This document shows positions 17,062-24,072 of a stretch of 24,072 nucleotides of DNA, one piece after another; within the stretch, counting starts at the first letter, position 1; each line of letters opens with the position of its first letter. The position numbers were made by a program, and so were the translations under genes. The notes under the pieces were generated by a model, which was not told the DNA's origin, ran no database searches, and saw only the letters and a program-made list of their open reading frames with translations. This DNA is from CAZQXD01 sp964597315 (GTDB lineage: Bacteria; Pseudomonadota; Gammaproteobacteria; Competibacterales; Competibacteraceae): positions 1 to 24,072 of the forward strand of contig CAZQXD010000066.1 in the NCBI GenBank assembly GCA_964597315.1, written 5' to 3'.

Positions 17062-17577
17062 ATCGCTGCTAATGAAGACACTCGGCTCAACGACGAGATC
17101 ACTGCCCGTGAAGTGCGGTTGATCGGTCAGGACGGTGAACAAATCGGAGTGGTATCCCTGCTCAGGGCCAAACAAATCGCCGAGGAGGCGGAACTGGACC
17201 TGGTAGAAGTGTCACCCACCGCCAAGCCGCCGGTCTGCCGAATCATGAACTTCGGCAAGTACAAGTTCGAGCAGAGTAAAAAGCAACAAGAAGCCAGAAA
17301 GAAGCAAAAACAAATTCAGGTCAAGGAAGTAAAATTCCGTCCAGGTACGGATGAAGGGGATTATCAGGTCAAACTGCGCAACCTGGTACGTTTCCTGTCT
17401 GATGGTGACAAGGCCAAGGTAACCCTACGGTTCCGGGGTCGGGAGATGGCTCACCAGGAGCTGGGGCTGCAACTGCTGCAACGGGTCGAGAAAGACCTGG
17501 AAGAATACGGCGGCGTGGAGCAGCGACCCAAAATGGAAGGTCGGCAGATGATCATGATCGTCGCCCCTAAAAAATAG
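17062..17577 (+). CDS. infC: Translation initiation factor IF-3 (ATC start codon)
   Basis: IF-3 keeps 30S subunits free and checks start-codon pairing. The product has 171 residues with the N-terminal domain (LNDEITAREVRLIG), linker, and C-terminal domain with IKFRPGTDEGDYQ-like and FRGREMAHQELG. The start is ATC at 17062, with GGAGG eight bases upstream at 17049-17053. The thrS TAA (17056-17058) is in the same frame just before it, and no ATG, GTG or TTG occurs until the GTG at codon 18, which would delete conserved residues. Rare AUU/AUC starts are a hallmark of infC and allow IF-3 to repress its own synthesis. Confidence 0.97.
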   Translation: MAANEDTRLNDEITAREVRLIGQDGEQIGVVSLLRAKQIAEEAELDLVEVSPTAKPPVCRIMNFGKYKFEQSKKQQEARKKQKQIQVKEVKFRPGTDEGDYQVKLRNLVRFLSDGDKAKVTLRFRGREMAHQELGLQLLQRVEKDLEEYGGVEQRPKMEGRQMIMIVAPKK

Positions 17578-17583
17578 CCCATC

Positions 17584-17605
17584 CCCATGGACCCAGGGCC
17601 ATGGG
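17584..17605 (+). promoter_or_regulatory. Hairpin between infC and rpmI
   Basis: CCCATGG (17584-17590) pairs with CCATGGG (17599-17605) over an 8-base loop, in the gap where gammaproteobacteria often carry the L20-responsive operator for rpmI-rplT. No T-run follows. An operator role is inferred from position only. Confidence 0.4.
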
Positions 17606-17645
17606 CCTTGTTGTAATTCATCATAATGCGAAGTGGATAAATCAC

Positions 17646-17843
17646 ATGCCCAAACTGAAAACCAATCGCGGCGCGGCCAAACGGTTCAGCCGCACGGGGT
17701 CCGGCAAATTCAAGCGATCCCAGTCCCATCGTCGGCACATCCTGACCAAGAAGGACACCAAGCGTAAGCGCCACCTGCGGGAACCCGCCATGGTTCATGC
17801 CGCCGACGCCAAGATGGTGAGCCGGATGCTGCCTTACTCGTAA
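17646..17843 (+). CDS. rpmI: 50S ribosomal protein L35
   Basis: A very basic 65-residue protein of the large subunit. The start MPKLKTNRGAAKRF and the internal SHRRHILTKKDTKRKRHLR are diagnostic. The start is ATG 17646; the ORF extends upstream in frame but without family similarity. It lies between infC and rplT, the conserved order, 68 bp after infC. Confidence 0.97.
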   Translation: MPKLKTNRGAAKRFSRTGSGKFKRSQSHRRHILTKKDTKRKRHLREPAMVHAADAKMVSRMLPYS

Positions 17844-17872
17844 CTGTGCGGATCGTTTAGAGGTTTATTGTC

Positions 17873-18238
17873 ATGCCCCGAGTCAAACGTGGCGTTACCG
17901 CCCACGCTCGTCATAAAAAAGTCCTGGATAAAGCCAAAGGCTATTACGGCGCCCGCAGCCGGGTGTACCGGGTTGCTAAGCAGGCCGTCATTAAGGCTGG
18001 CCAGTACGCTTACCGGGATCGTCGTCAAAAGAAACGCCAGTTCCGCGCTCTGTGGATCGTTCGTATCAACGCAGCGGCCCGGGAATGCGACCTGTCCTAT
18101 AGTCGGCTTATCGACGGCCTGCACAAGGCGTCCGTTGAGGTTGACCGCAAAGTGCTGGCCGATCTGGCGGTGTTCGACAAGCCCGCTTTTGCCGCCCTGG
18201 CGGAACAAGCCAAGGCCGCTCTCGGAACCACAGCCTAA
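17873..18238 (+). CDS. rplT: 50S ribosomal protein L20
   Basis: A 121-residue, basic assembly protein of the 50S subunit; in E. coli it also represses rpmI-rplT translation. MPRVKRGVTAHARHKKVLD, GYYGARSRVYR and RDRRQKKRQFRALWI are typical. Starts 29 bp after rpmI. An intrinsic terminator lies 42 bp after the stop. Confidence 0.98.
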   Translation: MPRVKRGVTAHARHKKVLDKAKGYYGARSRVYRVAKQAVIKAGQYAYRDRRQKKRQFRALWIVRINAAARECDLSYSRLIDGLHKASVEVDRKVLADLAVFDKPAFAALAEQAKAALGTTA

Positions 18239-18279
18239 AGCCCGTCGGCGGCCTTGACGCCTGCCGATGCGTTTTTCGG

Positions 18280-18314
18280 AAGGGGAAAGGCTTTACGACC
18301 TTTCCCCTTTTTTT
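18280..18314 (+). terminator. Terminator/attenuator between rplT and pheS
   Basis: AAGGGGAAAGG (18280-18290) pairs perfectly with CCTTTCCCCTT (18299-18309), loop CTTTACGA, and a run of seven T residues follows. It lies just before pheS. In E. coli this position holds the pheM attenuator, but here no short ORF rich in Phe codons is convincing, so simple partial termination is as likely. Confidence 0.85.
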
Positions 18315-18341
18315 GTTTCAATGCTTACGGAGTATCACCCC

Positions 18342-19322
18342 GTGGAAGAGTTGGCGGAACTCGTGCGTAAAGCCGAGACCGAACTGTCCGGCGCCGATGA
18401 CCTGGCCGGATTGGACCGGCTACGGGTCCATTATCTGGGCAAAAAAGGCGTGTTTACGGAACGCCTGAAGCAACTGGGTCGACTGCCCGCCGAGCAACGG
18501 CCTCAGGCCGGAGCGGCCATCAACCAGGCGAAAGAACGGGTTCAAAGCGTCATGGAAACCCGCAAATCCCTATTGGAGACGGCCAGCCTCAATAATCGAC
18601 TGGCCCGGGAGGCCATCGACGTGACCTTGCCCGGGCGTGGCCAGGCTCCGGGCGGCTCGCACCCCATCACCCGGACCCTAGAACGTATTGAAGCCTTTTT
18701 TACCGGAATCGGCTTTACGGTGGCCGAAGGACCGGAGATCGAGGACGATTTCCATAATTTCGAGGCGCTGAACATCCCGGCCCATCATCCGGCTAGGGCC
18801 ATGCACGACACCTTTTACTTCGATGCCAACACGGTGCTGCGCACCCACACCTCCAATGTGCAGATTCGCACTATGGAGACCCAGGCGCCGCCGCTGCGTA
18901 TCATCGCCCCCGGGCGGGTCTACCGCTGTGACTCGGATCAGACCCACTCCCCCATGTTCCATCAGGTGGAAGGCTTGTTGGTGGATGAGGATGTCAGCTT
19001 CGCCGACCTGAAGGGCATTCTGGATGAGTTCCTGCGCAATTTTTTCGAGCGGGAACTGACTCTCCGCTTCCGGCCGTCTTATTTTCCGTTTACCGAGCCT
19101 TCCGCCGAGGTGGATGTGCTGGGCGACAACGGTTGGCTGGAAGTGCTGGGCTGCGGCATGGTCCACCCGGCGGTATTCGGCCACGTGGGCATTGATAGCG
19201 AGCGGTACACCGGCTATGCCTTTGGCATGGGGGTAGAGCGGCTGGCCATGCTCCGCTATGGGGTTAACGACTTGCGGCTGTTCTTCGACAACGATCTGCG
19301 CTTTTTGGAACAATTCCGCTGA
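18342..19322 (+). CDS. pheS: Phenylalanyl-tRNA synthetase alpha subunit
   Basis: Catalytic subunit of the alpha2-beta2 enzyme, 326 residues from GTG 18342. The N-terminal coiled coil (EELAELVRKAETEL) is followed by class II motif 1 (GSHPITRTLERIEAFF), motif 2 (FHQVEGLLVDEDVSF) and motif 3 (AFGMGVERLAML). GTG 18342 has ACGGAG nine bases upstream and gives the family-typical beginning. The upstream in-frame ATG 18321 has no ribosome site and directly follows the terminator T-run, and ATG 18267 lies before the terminator hairpin. The pheS stop is 59 bp before pheT. Confidence 0.95.
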   Translation: MEELAELVRKAETELSGADDLAGLDRLRVHYLGKKGVFTERLKQLGRLPAEQRPQAGAAINQAKERVQSVMETRKSLLETASLNNRLAREAIDVTLPGRGQAPGGSHPITRTLERIEAFFTGIGFTVAEGPEIEDDFHNFEALNIPAHHPARAMHDTFYFDANTVLRTHTSNVQIRTMETQAPPLRIIAPGRVYRCDSDQTHSPMFHQVEGLLVDEDVSFADLKGILDEFLRNFFERELTLRFRPSYFPFTEPSAEVDVLGDNGWLEVLGCGMVHPAVFGHVGIDSERYTGYAFGMGVERLAMLRYGVNDLRLFFDNDLRFLEQFR

Positions 19323-19381
19323 GCAGTTGCAAGGTGCCTTTGCCATCCTAGGAGACGGCGGGACGATGAAGAGGTCTGGAA

Positions 19382-21760
19382 ATGAAAATTAGCGAATCCT
19401 GGCTTCGGGAATGGGTCAAGCCCGGCGTTACAACCGAAGCCTTGGTGGAACAACTGACCCTGGCGGGGCTGGAAGTGGACGATGTTTACCCTGCCGCCCC
19501 TGCTTTTCAGGGGGTGGTGGTGGGTCGGGTGGTCTCGGTCAGCCCCCATCCAGACGCTGATCGGCTGCGGGTCTGTAGCGTGGATGTGGGTGGCGCCGAG
19601 CCGCTTCAGATCGTCTGTGGCGCGCCCAATGTCTTTGAGGGCATGCATGCGCCCACGGCTGTGGTGGGTGCGGTGCTGCCTGGTGATTTCAAGATCAAAC
19701 GCTCCAAACTGCGAGGCGTGGAATCCCAGGGTATGCTCTGCTCCGCGAAGGAATTGGGGTTATCCGACGATGCCGCTGGATTACTGGCTCTGCCCCACGA
19801 TAGCCCTCTCGGGCGGGACCTACGAGACTATCTCGCCCTCGATGACACTATCATCGACGTGGATTTGACCCCCAACCGGGGCGATTGTCTGGGCCTGGTT
19901 GGGGTAGCCAGGGAGGTGGGGGTGCTAAACCGCTGTGACCTCAGCCCGATACCCGTTGATCCCGTGACGCCGGACCTGGACGCCACGTTTCCGGTGCGTC
20001 TGGAGACCCCTGCCGACTGTCCACGTTACGTGGGCCGGGTGATCCGGGGCGTCAATCCCCAAGCCGAAACACCCCTGTGGATGCGGGAGCGGCTGCGTCG
20101 GGTCGGGTTGCGCAGCCTGGGTCCCCTGGTGGATGTCACCAACTACGTGATGCTGGAACTGGGCCAGCCCATGCACGCCTTTGACTTGGGCAAACTCCAG
20201 GGCGGTATAGTGGTGCGCCGGGGACAAACCGGGGAACGGCTGGAGTTACTGAATGGCGCCACCGTGGACCTGAACGAGGATATTCTGGTGATCGCCGATC
20301 AGGCCGGTCCCCTGGCCTTGGCCGGCATCATGGGCGGCGAGACCAGCGCCGTGGGCGACGATACTTGTGATGTTTTCCTGGAGAGCGCCTTCTTCACCCC
20401 CACCAGCATTGCCGGTCGCGCCCGTCGTTTTGGCCTGCACACCGATTCATCTCACCGCTTCGAGCGGGGCGTTGACCCGGAGTTGCAGGTCCGGGCCGCC
20501 GAGCGGGCCACCCGGCTGTTGCTAGATATCGCCGGCGGTCGACCCGGGCCGGTGTTGGATGTGGCGATGCGCGAACATCTGCCCGCTAAGCAGGCTGTTC
20601 GTCTGCGCCCGGCGCGCTTGCACAAACTGCTGGGACTGGAGATCGCCCCTACCACGGTAGTGGAAATTCTCCAGCGCTTGGGCATGGCCGTGGCCGAGGA
20701 GGGTCAGGATTGGTTGGTGGCGCCCCCCAGTTTTCGCTTCGATATTACCCTTGAGGCGGACTTGATCGAGGAGGTTGGGCGGGTTCACGGCTACGATAAA
20801 GTGCCTAGCAACCGGCCCCTGACCCGCCTGGATATGGCATTCCGGCCCGAGTCCGAAGTACGCCAGGCTCGACTACGCAATATCCTGGTGCAGCGGGGTT
20901 TCCATGAGGCCATCACCTTTAGTTTCGTGGAGCAGGGCGCCCAGCGGGCTATGGACCCGGAGGGTGATCCGATCCCCCTCGCCAACCCCATATCCAGCGA
21001 TCTGGCGGTGATGCGCACCACCCTATTGCCCGGCTTGCTGAAGGCTTTGGGATATAACCAGAAACGCCAGCAGGCTCGGGTACGACTGTTTGAATCCGGC
21101 TTGGGTTTTATCCGGGAGGGTAGTGACCTGCGCCAAGACCCACGGATCGCCGCCGTGGCCTGTGGTTTGGCGCTGCCAGAGCAATGGGGCGCGGCCACCC
21201 GGGCCATGGATTTCTATGATCTCAAGGCCGACGTGGAGACGCTGATTGCCGCCACCGCCGATGGGGATGCTTTCCAGTTTGTTGCCGACCGTCATCCGGC
21301 CCTGCACCCCGGACAAAGCGCCCGCATTGACCGGGACGGCCACCCGGTGGGCTGGATCGGCGCACTACACCCAATGGTAGCGAGACGCCTGGATTTGGAA
21401 GGCGATGTGTTCTTGTTCGAGCTGATGTTGACCGAATTAAGCCGTGGCCGGGTGCCCCGGTACGCGGAGCTATCCAAGTTCCCCATCATCCGTCGCGACT
21501 TGGCGCTAGTAGTGGATGAAACCGTGACCGCGCGGTCCATGACCCAGGCCATCCGCGCTGCCGGAGGTGACTGGCTGCGGGAAATTCACGTTTTCGATGT
21601 CTACCGGGGCAAGGGCATCGAAGAGGGTCAGAAAAGTTTGGCTTTTGGCTTGATTTTACAGGATTTTTCACGCACTCTTACGGATGAGGATGTGGATGGA
21701 ATTATTAGGGAAGTCATCGTGAAACTCGAAAAAGAATTCGGCGCAACGCTCAGGGTGTAG
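19382..21760 (+). CDS. pheT: Phenylalanyl-tRNA synthetase beta subunit
   Basis: Editing and tRNA-binding subunit, 792 residues, full length. An N-terminal OB-fold tRNA-binding domain (about 39-148, with HPDADRLRVC and SQGMLCS) is followed by the B3/B4 editing region, the B5 domain (RLHKLLGLEI onward), the catalytic-like module, and a C-terminal anticodon-binding FDX-ACB domain (KFPIIRRDLALVVDE). MKISESWLREWV is the usual start. Only 4 bp separate it from ihfA, so the two are likely co-transcribed. Confidence 0.98.
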   Translation: MKISESWLREWVKPGVTTEALVEQLTLAGLEVDDVYPAAPAFQGVVVGRVVSVSPHPDADRLRVCSVDVGGAEPLQIVCGAPNVFEGMHAPTAVVGAVLPGDFKIKRSKLRGVESQGMLCSAKELGLSDDAAGLLALPHDSPLGRDLRDYLALDDTIIDVDLTPNRGDCLGLVGVAREVGVLNRCDLSPIPVDPVTPDLDATFPVRLETPADCPRYVGRVIRGVNPQAETPLWMRERLRRVGLRSLGPLVDVTNYVMLELGQPMHAFDLGKLQGGIVVRRGQTGERLELLNGATVDLNEDILVIADQAGPLALAGIMGGETSAVGDDTCDVFLESAFFTPTSIAGRARRFGLHTDSSHRFERGVDPELQVRAAERATRLLLDIAGGRPGPVLDVAMREHLPAKQAVRLRPARLHKLLGLEIAPTTVVEILQRLGMAVAEEGQDWLVAPPSFRFDITLEADLIEEVGRVHGYDKVPSNRPLTRLDMAFRPESEVRQARLRNILVQRGFHEAITFSFVEQGAQRAMDPEGDPIPLANPISSDLAVMRTTLLPGLLKALGYNQKRQQARVRLFESGLGFIREGSDLRQDPRIAAVACGLALPEQWGAATRAMDFYDLKADVETLIAATADGDAFQFVADRHPALHPGQSARIDRDGHPVGWIGALHPMVARRLDLEGDVFLFELMLTELSRGRVPRYAELSKFPIIRRDLALVVDETVTARSMTQAIRAAGGDWLREIHVFDVYRGKGIEEGQKSLAFGLILQDFSRTLTDEDVDGIIREVIVKLEKEFGATLRV

Positions 21761-21764
21761 ACGT

Positions 21765-22094
21765 ATGGCATTAACCAAAGCCGACATGGCTGAACAGTTA
21801 TTCGATGAGCTGGGTATCAACAAGCGGGAAGCGAAGGAGCTGGTTGAGCTTTTCTTCGAAGAGATTCGAGCCGCTTTGCAAAGAGGCGACCAGGTCAAGT
21901 TATCCGGTTTCGGCAACTTTGATCTACGCGACAAAAACCAGCGTCCCGGTCGCAATCCCAAGACTGGCGAGGAAATTCCCATCACCGCCCGGCGGGTAGT
22001 GACGTTCCGCCCTGGGCAGAAGCTCAAAGCCCGGGTCGAGGAGTATGGGGGCGAGGAGCCTCGCTCCGCTGAACGTGTGTCGGGTGGGGGTTGA
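21765..22094 (+). CDS. ihfA: Integration host factor alpha subunit
   Basis: DNA-bending subunit of the IHF heterodimer, 109 residues. MALTKADMAEQLFDELG, LSGFGNFDLRDKNQRPGRNPKTGEEIPI and VTFRPGQKLKARVE match IHF-alpha; the PGRNPKTGE loop holds the DNA-intercalating proline. The last 15 residues (about 95-109) are an extra Gly/Ser-rich tail. It follows pheT, the usual gammaproteobacterial arrangement, because PheT translation or attenuation can feed into IHF level. tRNA-Pro comes next. Confidence 0.97.
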   Translation: MALTKADMAEQLFDELGINKREAKELVELFFEEIRAALQRGDQVKLSGFGNFDLRDKNQRPGRNPKTGEEIPITARRVVTFRPGQKLKARVEEYGGEEPRSAERVSGGG

Positions 22095-22111
22095 GCTAGG
22101 GCGGAAGGGTT

Positions 22112-22139
22112 TGACAAACCAAGCCCTTCGGGTAAACTA
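22112..22139 (+). promoter_or_regulatory. Sigma-70 promoter of tRNA-Pro
   Basis: Perfect TTGACA (22112-22117), 16-bp spacer, TAAACT (22134-22139), then a GC-rich ACGCGC discriminator. It begins 18 bp after the ihfA stop. Confidence 0.7.
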
Positions 22140-22174
22140 CGCGCTCTTTGCAGCGGCTTATCCGCTCAAGATTT

Positions 22175-22251
<77 letters not shown>

Positions 22252-22263
22252 AAAAAGCAAAAA

Positions 22264-22301
22264 ACAGCGGATTAGACTAAATTCTAACCGCTGTTTTTTT
22301 T
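22264..22301 (+). terminator. Terminator of tRNA-Pro
   Basis: ACAGCGG plus TTAGA (22264-22276, one bulged A) pairs with TCTAACCGCTGT (22283-22294), followed by eight T residues. Confidence 0.85.
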
Positions 22302-22348
22302 GTGCTTTCTGCGGATGCAAAATTTCAGTTAATTGCCCGTAAATGACA

Positions 22349-22831
22349 TCAATTGACCGCAGTTGTTTTCTGCAATCCCGCCATTATTGCAGCTGTCTCC
22401 CTCTGCATGTTACGTAGCGTATATTGGGCATACCTCGCACTGGCGTTGTCACGTAACACGATGGTCGGCGGAAACGGCGTTAAATCCGGATTGAGCAACT
22501 CCTGGCCATAGTGACTGAGTAACAGGTTTGCGGTCTGAAAAACTTCGGTGCAGATGTCTTTATGAATCACCGCATCCATACGGCCATGGGTGAGTAACCT
22601 ATAAGAATTGTCGTTTAGCTCGTAACCGATAAACACGATGTGTTCGCTGCCACCGAATTCGGCAATTGCATCGGCGATGCCTTTATTGCCACCAGTGACG
22701 ATATAGATACAAGGGGTGTTCGTCGCGTTCTTCTTGACAGCGGCAGGGGGCGCTGGCGACGAGAATCCCATTGCCTTTACGGTTGCCGATAAAGCGACCC
22801 ATAAGGTAGTCGGCGACCGCCGCTTGTTGAA
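22349..22831 (-). pseudogene. Remnant of a LacI-family transcriptional regulator
   Basis: Two blocks in different frames resemble consecutive parts of a LacI-type ligand-binding domain. The intact C-terminal block (22720-22349) reads CIYIVTGGNKGIADAIAEFGG, HIVFIGYELND and GRMDAVIHKD. Upstream, in another frame (about 22831-22745), comes ADYLMGRFIGN then GILVASAP, which matches the family's AAYLLGRF-GKVLVVAG segment. The roughly 60 residues normally between these blocks are gone, and the N-terminal helix-turn-helix is absent. The first 14 or so codons of the 140-codon open frame are out-of-frame sequence. No working regulator can be made. The gene abuts the CDF gene, whose last codons read into this remnant. 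Confidence 0.65.
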
Positions 22832-23515
22832 TCAGCGCTTGGGCGAGCGAACAAGGCTTGGCGCTGGATCAGCGGAACTGGATGTGTGGGTAGGCTTGGA
22901 CGACGCTTCCTTTAATTCGTTGAGGGCTTGGCCTACGATCAGACTGGCCGAGTGTAGAAACAAACAAGCCATTGCCAGAGCGACGACCAGATCCGGCCAG
23001 GCGCTGCCGGTCCAAGCGACGATGCCTGCGGCGGCGATAACGGCAAGATTGCTGATAGCATCATTGCGGCTGCATAGCCACACGGAACGGACATTGGCAT
23101 CGCCAGTACGAAACCGGTAAAGAATCAGTACACTAGCAAGATTAGCGGCGAGCGCCAGCAACCCGACAACGCTCATCACCAGGGCGTGCGGCGCGCCGAG
23201 GACCAGCATCTGGTACAACGTCGAAGCTAGCACCCAAAGCCCCATCACCAAAAGACTGACCCCCTTAAGCAGCGCGGTTCGCGCCCGCCACACCAAGGCT
23301 TGGCCGATCACCGCCAGGCTAAGTCCATAGGTCAGTGTGTCGCCGAGAAAATCCAAGGCATCGGCTTGCAAGGCTTGCGAGCCGACCGCTACCCCGGCGC
23401 CCATCTCAATCATGAACAGTGTTGCGTTGATCGCGATCACCCACACCAGCGCCTGGCGATAGGCTCGGGAGATACCCTCAAAGCGCACTTGGCTCGAACA
23501 GCCACAGTTACTCAT
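22832..23515 (-). CDS. CDF-like cation transporter (short, membrane domain only)
   Basis: A cation-diffusion-facilitator type protein of 227 residues with about six membrane segments and no C-terminal cytoplasmic dimerisation domain. The TM2 metal site reads DALDFLGD (Asp52, Asp55, Asp59), where classical zinc carriers have DxxHxxxD. The TM5 site reads CSRND, with Cys in place of the usual His. This points to another metal preference or to the MerR-linked subfamily of short cation transporters. The N-terminus holds MSNCGC, a possible metal-binding pair. ATG 23515 has AGGAG seven bases upstream. A MerR-type promoter lies before it and a divergent MerR regulator beyond. The last 20 or so residues (from about THTSSSADP) are probably read-through into the LacI remnant. 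Confidence 0.85.
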   Translation of the reverse strand: MSNCGCSSQVRFEGISRAYRQALVWVIAINATLFMIEMGAGVAVGSQALQADALDFLGDTLTYGLSLAVIGQALVWRARTALLKGVSLLVMGLWVLASTLYQMLVLGAPHALVMSVVGLLALAANLASVLILYRFRTGDANVRSVWLCSRNDAISNLAVIAAAGIVAWTGSAWPDLVVALAMACLFLHSASLIVGQALNELKEASSKPTHTSSSADPAPSLVRSPKR

Positions 23516-23547
23516 CGTGAAACTCCTATTGGAAAATTCAGGTCTAT

Positions 23548-23578
23548 AGCATAAAACCTACAATGGCTAGAGGTTCAA
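23548..23578 (-). promoter_or_regulatory. MerR-type operator-promoter driving the CDF gene
   Basis: On the minus strand TTGAAC (23578-23573) and TATGCT (23553-23548) are separated by 19 bp, the long spacer used by MerR-family activators. The spacer region holds an imperfect dyad starting ACCTCTAG and ending TTGTAGGT (23574-23556), similar to cadA/pbrA-type operators. The -35 region also overlaps the ribosome site of merR, so binding may repress the regulator. Confidence 0.75.
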
Positions 23579-23588
23579 GGAGTTTTTT

Positions 23589-24017
23589 ATGGCTACAGAA
23601 TTATCCATCGGCCAACTGGCCAATGCCAGCGGCTGTAAGGTGCAAACCATCCGCTACTATGAGCAGATCGGCCTACTGGCGGCGCCGACGCGCACCACCG
23701 GCGGGCAGCGGCGATACCTGCCCCCTGAAGTCGGTCGGCTGCGTTTTATCCGGCATAGTCGGGCGTTGGGATTCTCTCTGGAGGCAATTCGAGAACTACT
23801 CAGTCTAACCGAGCAACCTTCGCATTCGTGTGCCGAAGCCGACCGTATCGCGCGCTATCAACTCGTCCAGATTGAGCAGCGAATTGCGCAGTTACAAACG
23901 CTACGCCAAGAGCTAAAGCGCATGATCGAACAGTGTGCAGGCGGTCAAATTGCCGACTGCAGAGTCATTGAAGTGCTGGCCGATCACGATAAATGTTTAT
24001 CAGATGCCCACTGCTAG
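23589..24017 (+). CDS. MerR family heavy-metal regulator (CadR/PbrR-like)
   Basis: A metal-sensing activator of 142 residues. The winged helix lies at 5-75 (LSIGQLANASGCKVQTIRYYEQ), followed by the dimerisation helix and a C-terminal metal loop. Cys81 (SHSCAEAD), Cys116 and Cys124 (QCAGGQIADC) have spacings of 35 and 8, close to the Cd/Pb sensors CadR and PbrR. ZntR's double CC(H) motif is absent. Two further C-terminal cysteines (Cys136, Cys142) could add ligands. AGGAG lies eight bases before the ATG. It is divergent from the CDF transporter across a 73-bp gap with a 19-bp-spacer promoter. The inducing metal is uncertain: cadmium or lead most likely, zinc or cobalt possible. Confidence 0.9.
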   Translation: MATELSIGQLANASGCKVQTIRYYEQIGLLAAPTRTTGGQRRYLPPEVGRLRFIRHSRALGFSLEAIRELLSLTEQPSHSCAEADRIARYQLVQIEQRIAQLQTLRQELKRMIEQCAGGQIADCRVIEVLADHDKCLSDAHC

Positions 24018-24028
24018 ATTGACCTGGT

Positions 24029-24071
24029 GCGCGGCAAGCCCCGCCGTTCAGGGCGGGGAAGGATAGCGCGC
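24029..24071. mobile_element. Palindromic end of an IS200/IS605-like element (partial)
   Basis: The nested palindrome has outer GCGCG (24029-24033) pairing with CGCGC (24067-24071) and inner CCCCGCC (24039-24045) pairing with GGCGGGG (24052-24058) around GTTCAG. The inner hairpin resembles the one at 26-45 and lies 12 bp after the merR stop. The rest of the element, if any, is outside the window. Confidence 0.4.
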
Positions 24072-24072
24072 G

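Noticed and set aside
22716..23120. Plus-strand open frame over the CDF 3' end and LacI remnant
   Set aside because: It is antisense to clear CDF membrane segments, without ribosome site or recognisable family.

Overview
The window looks like chromosomal DNA of a GC-rich gammaproteobacterium. The order thrS-infC-rpmI-rplT-pheS-pheT-ihfA and the PrmB, UvrB and Psd sequences all fit that class. A Chromatiales-like sulfur/nitrogen bacterium is possible, but I cannot prove genus or order from sequence alone.

Layout. (1) 1-110: an 8-bp hairpin followed by AGCAGTCAC, like the right end of an IS200/IS605-type tnpB element whose body would lie left of the window. (2) 108-2739: psd and a SCO1/SenC copper chaperone on the minus strand, divergent from prmB. 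(3) 2827-6431: a translationally coupled pair, a DUF2868 membrane protein and a DUF3482 GTPase, closed by a clean terminator. (4) 6588-9990, all minus strand: a NasT-like ANTAR regulator, a DUF4034-like helical-repeat protein and the nitrate/nitrite transporter narK. The 340-bp gap before narK holds a good sigma-54 promoter, two upstream direct repeats 32 bp apart, and a leader RNA of about 170 nt with A1/G4 hexaloop hairpins running into an intrinsic terminator. This is the architecture expected for ANTAR-controlled antitermination. (5) 10233-12773: a small unknown gene, tRNA-Asn, a lone FimT/GspH pseudopilin and an aspartate aminotransferase, all minus strand. (6) 12865-22251, plus strand: uvrB, tRNA-Val, thrS, infC (ATC start), rpmI, rplT, pheS, pheT, ihfA and tRNA-Pro. 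This is the conserved translation/IHF block. (7) 22302-24072: an accessory segment beyond tRNA-Pro, with a decayed LacI-family regulator, a short CDF-type cation transporter and a divergent CadR/PbrR-like MerR regulator with a 19-bp-spacer operator-promoter. It ends in a second IS605-like palindrome.

The most interesting unit is region 4. A nitrogen-type (sigma-54) promoter and a transcript-level ANTAR switch appear stacked on narK. The ANTAR gene is encoded just upstream without a recognisable NasS sensor, and an uncharacterised protein sits between the two. Everything functional here is inference from sequence. The elements themselves (GG-N10-GC, hexaloops, terminator) can be read directly.
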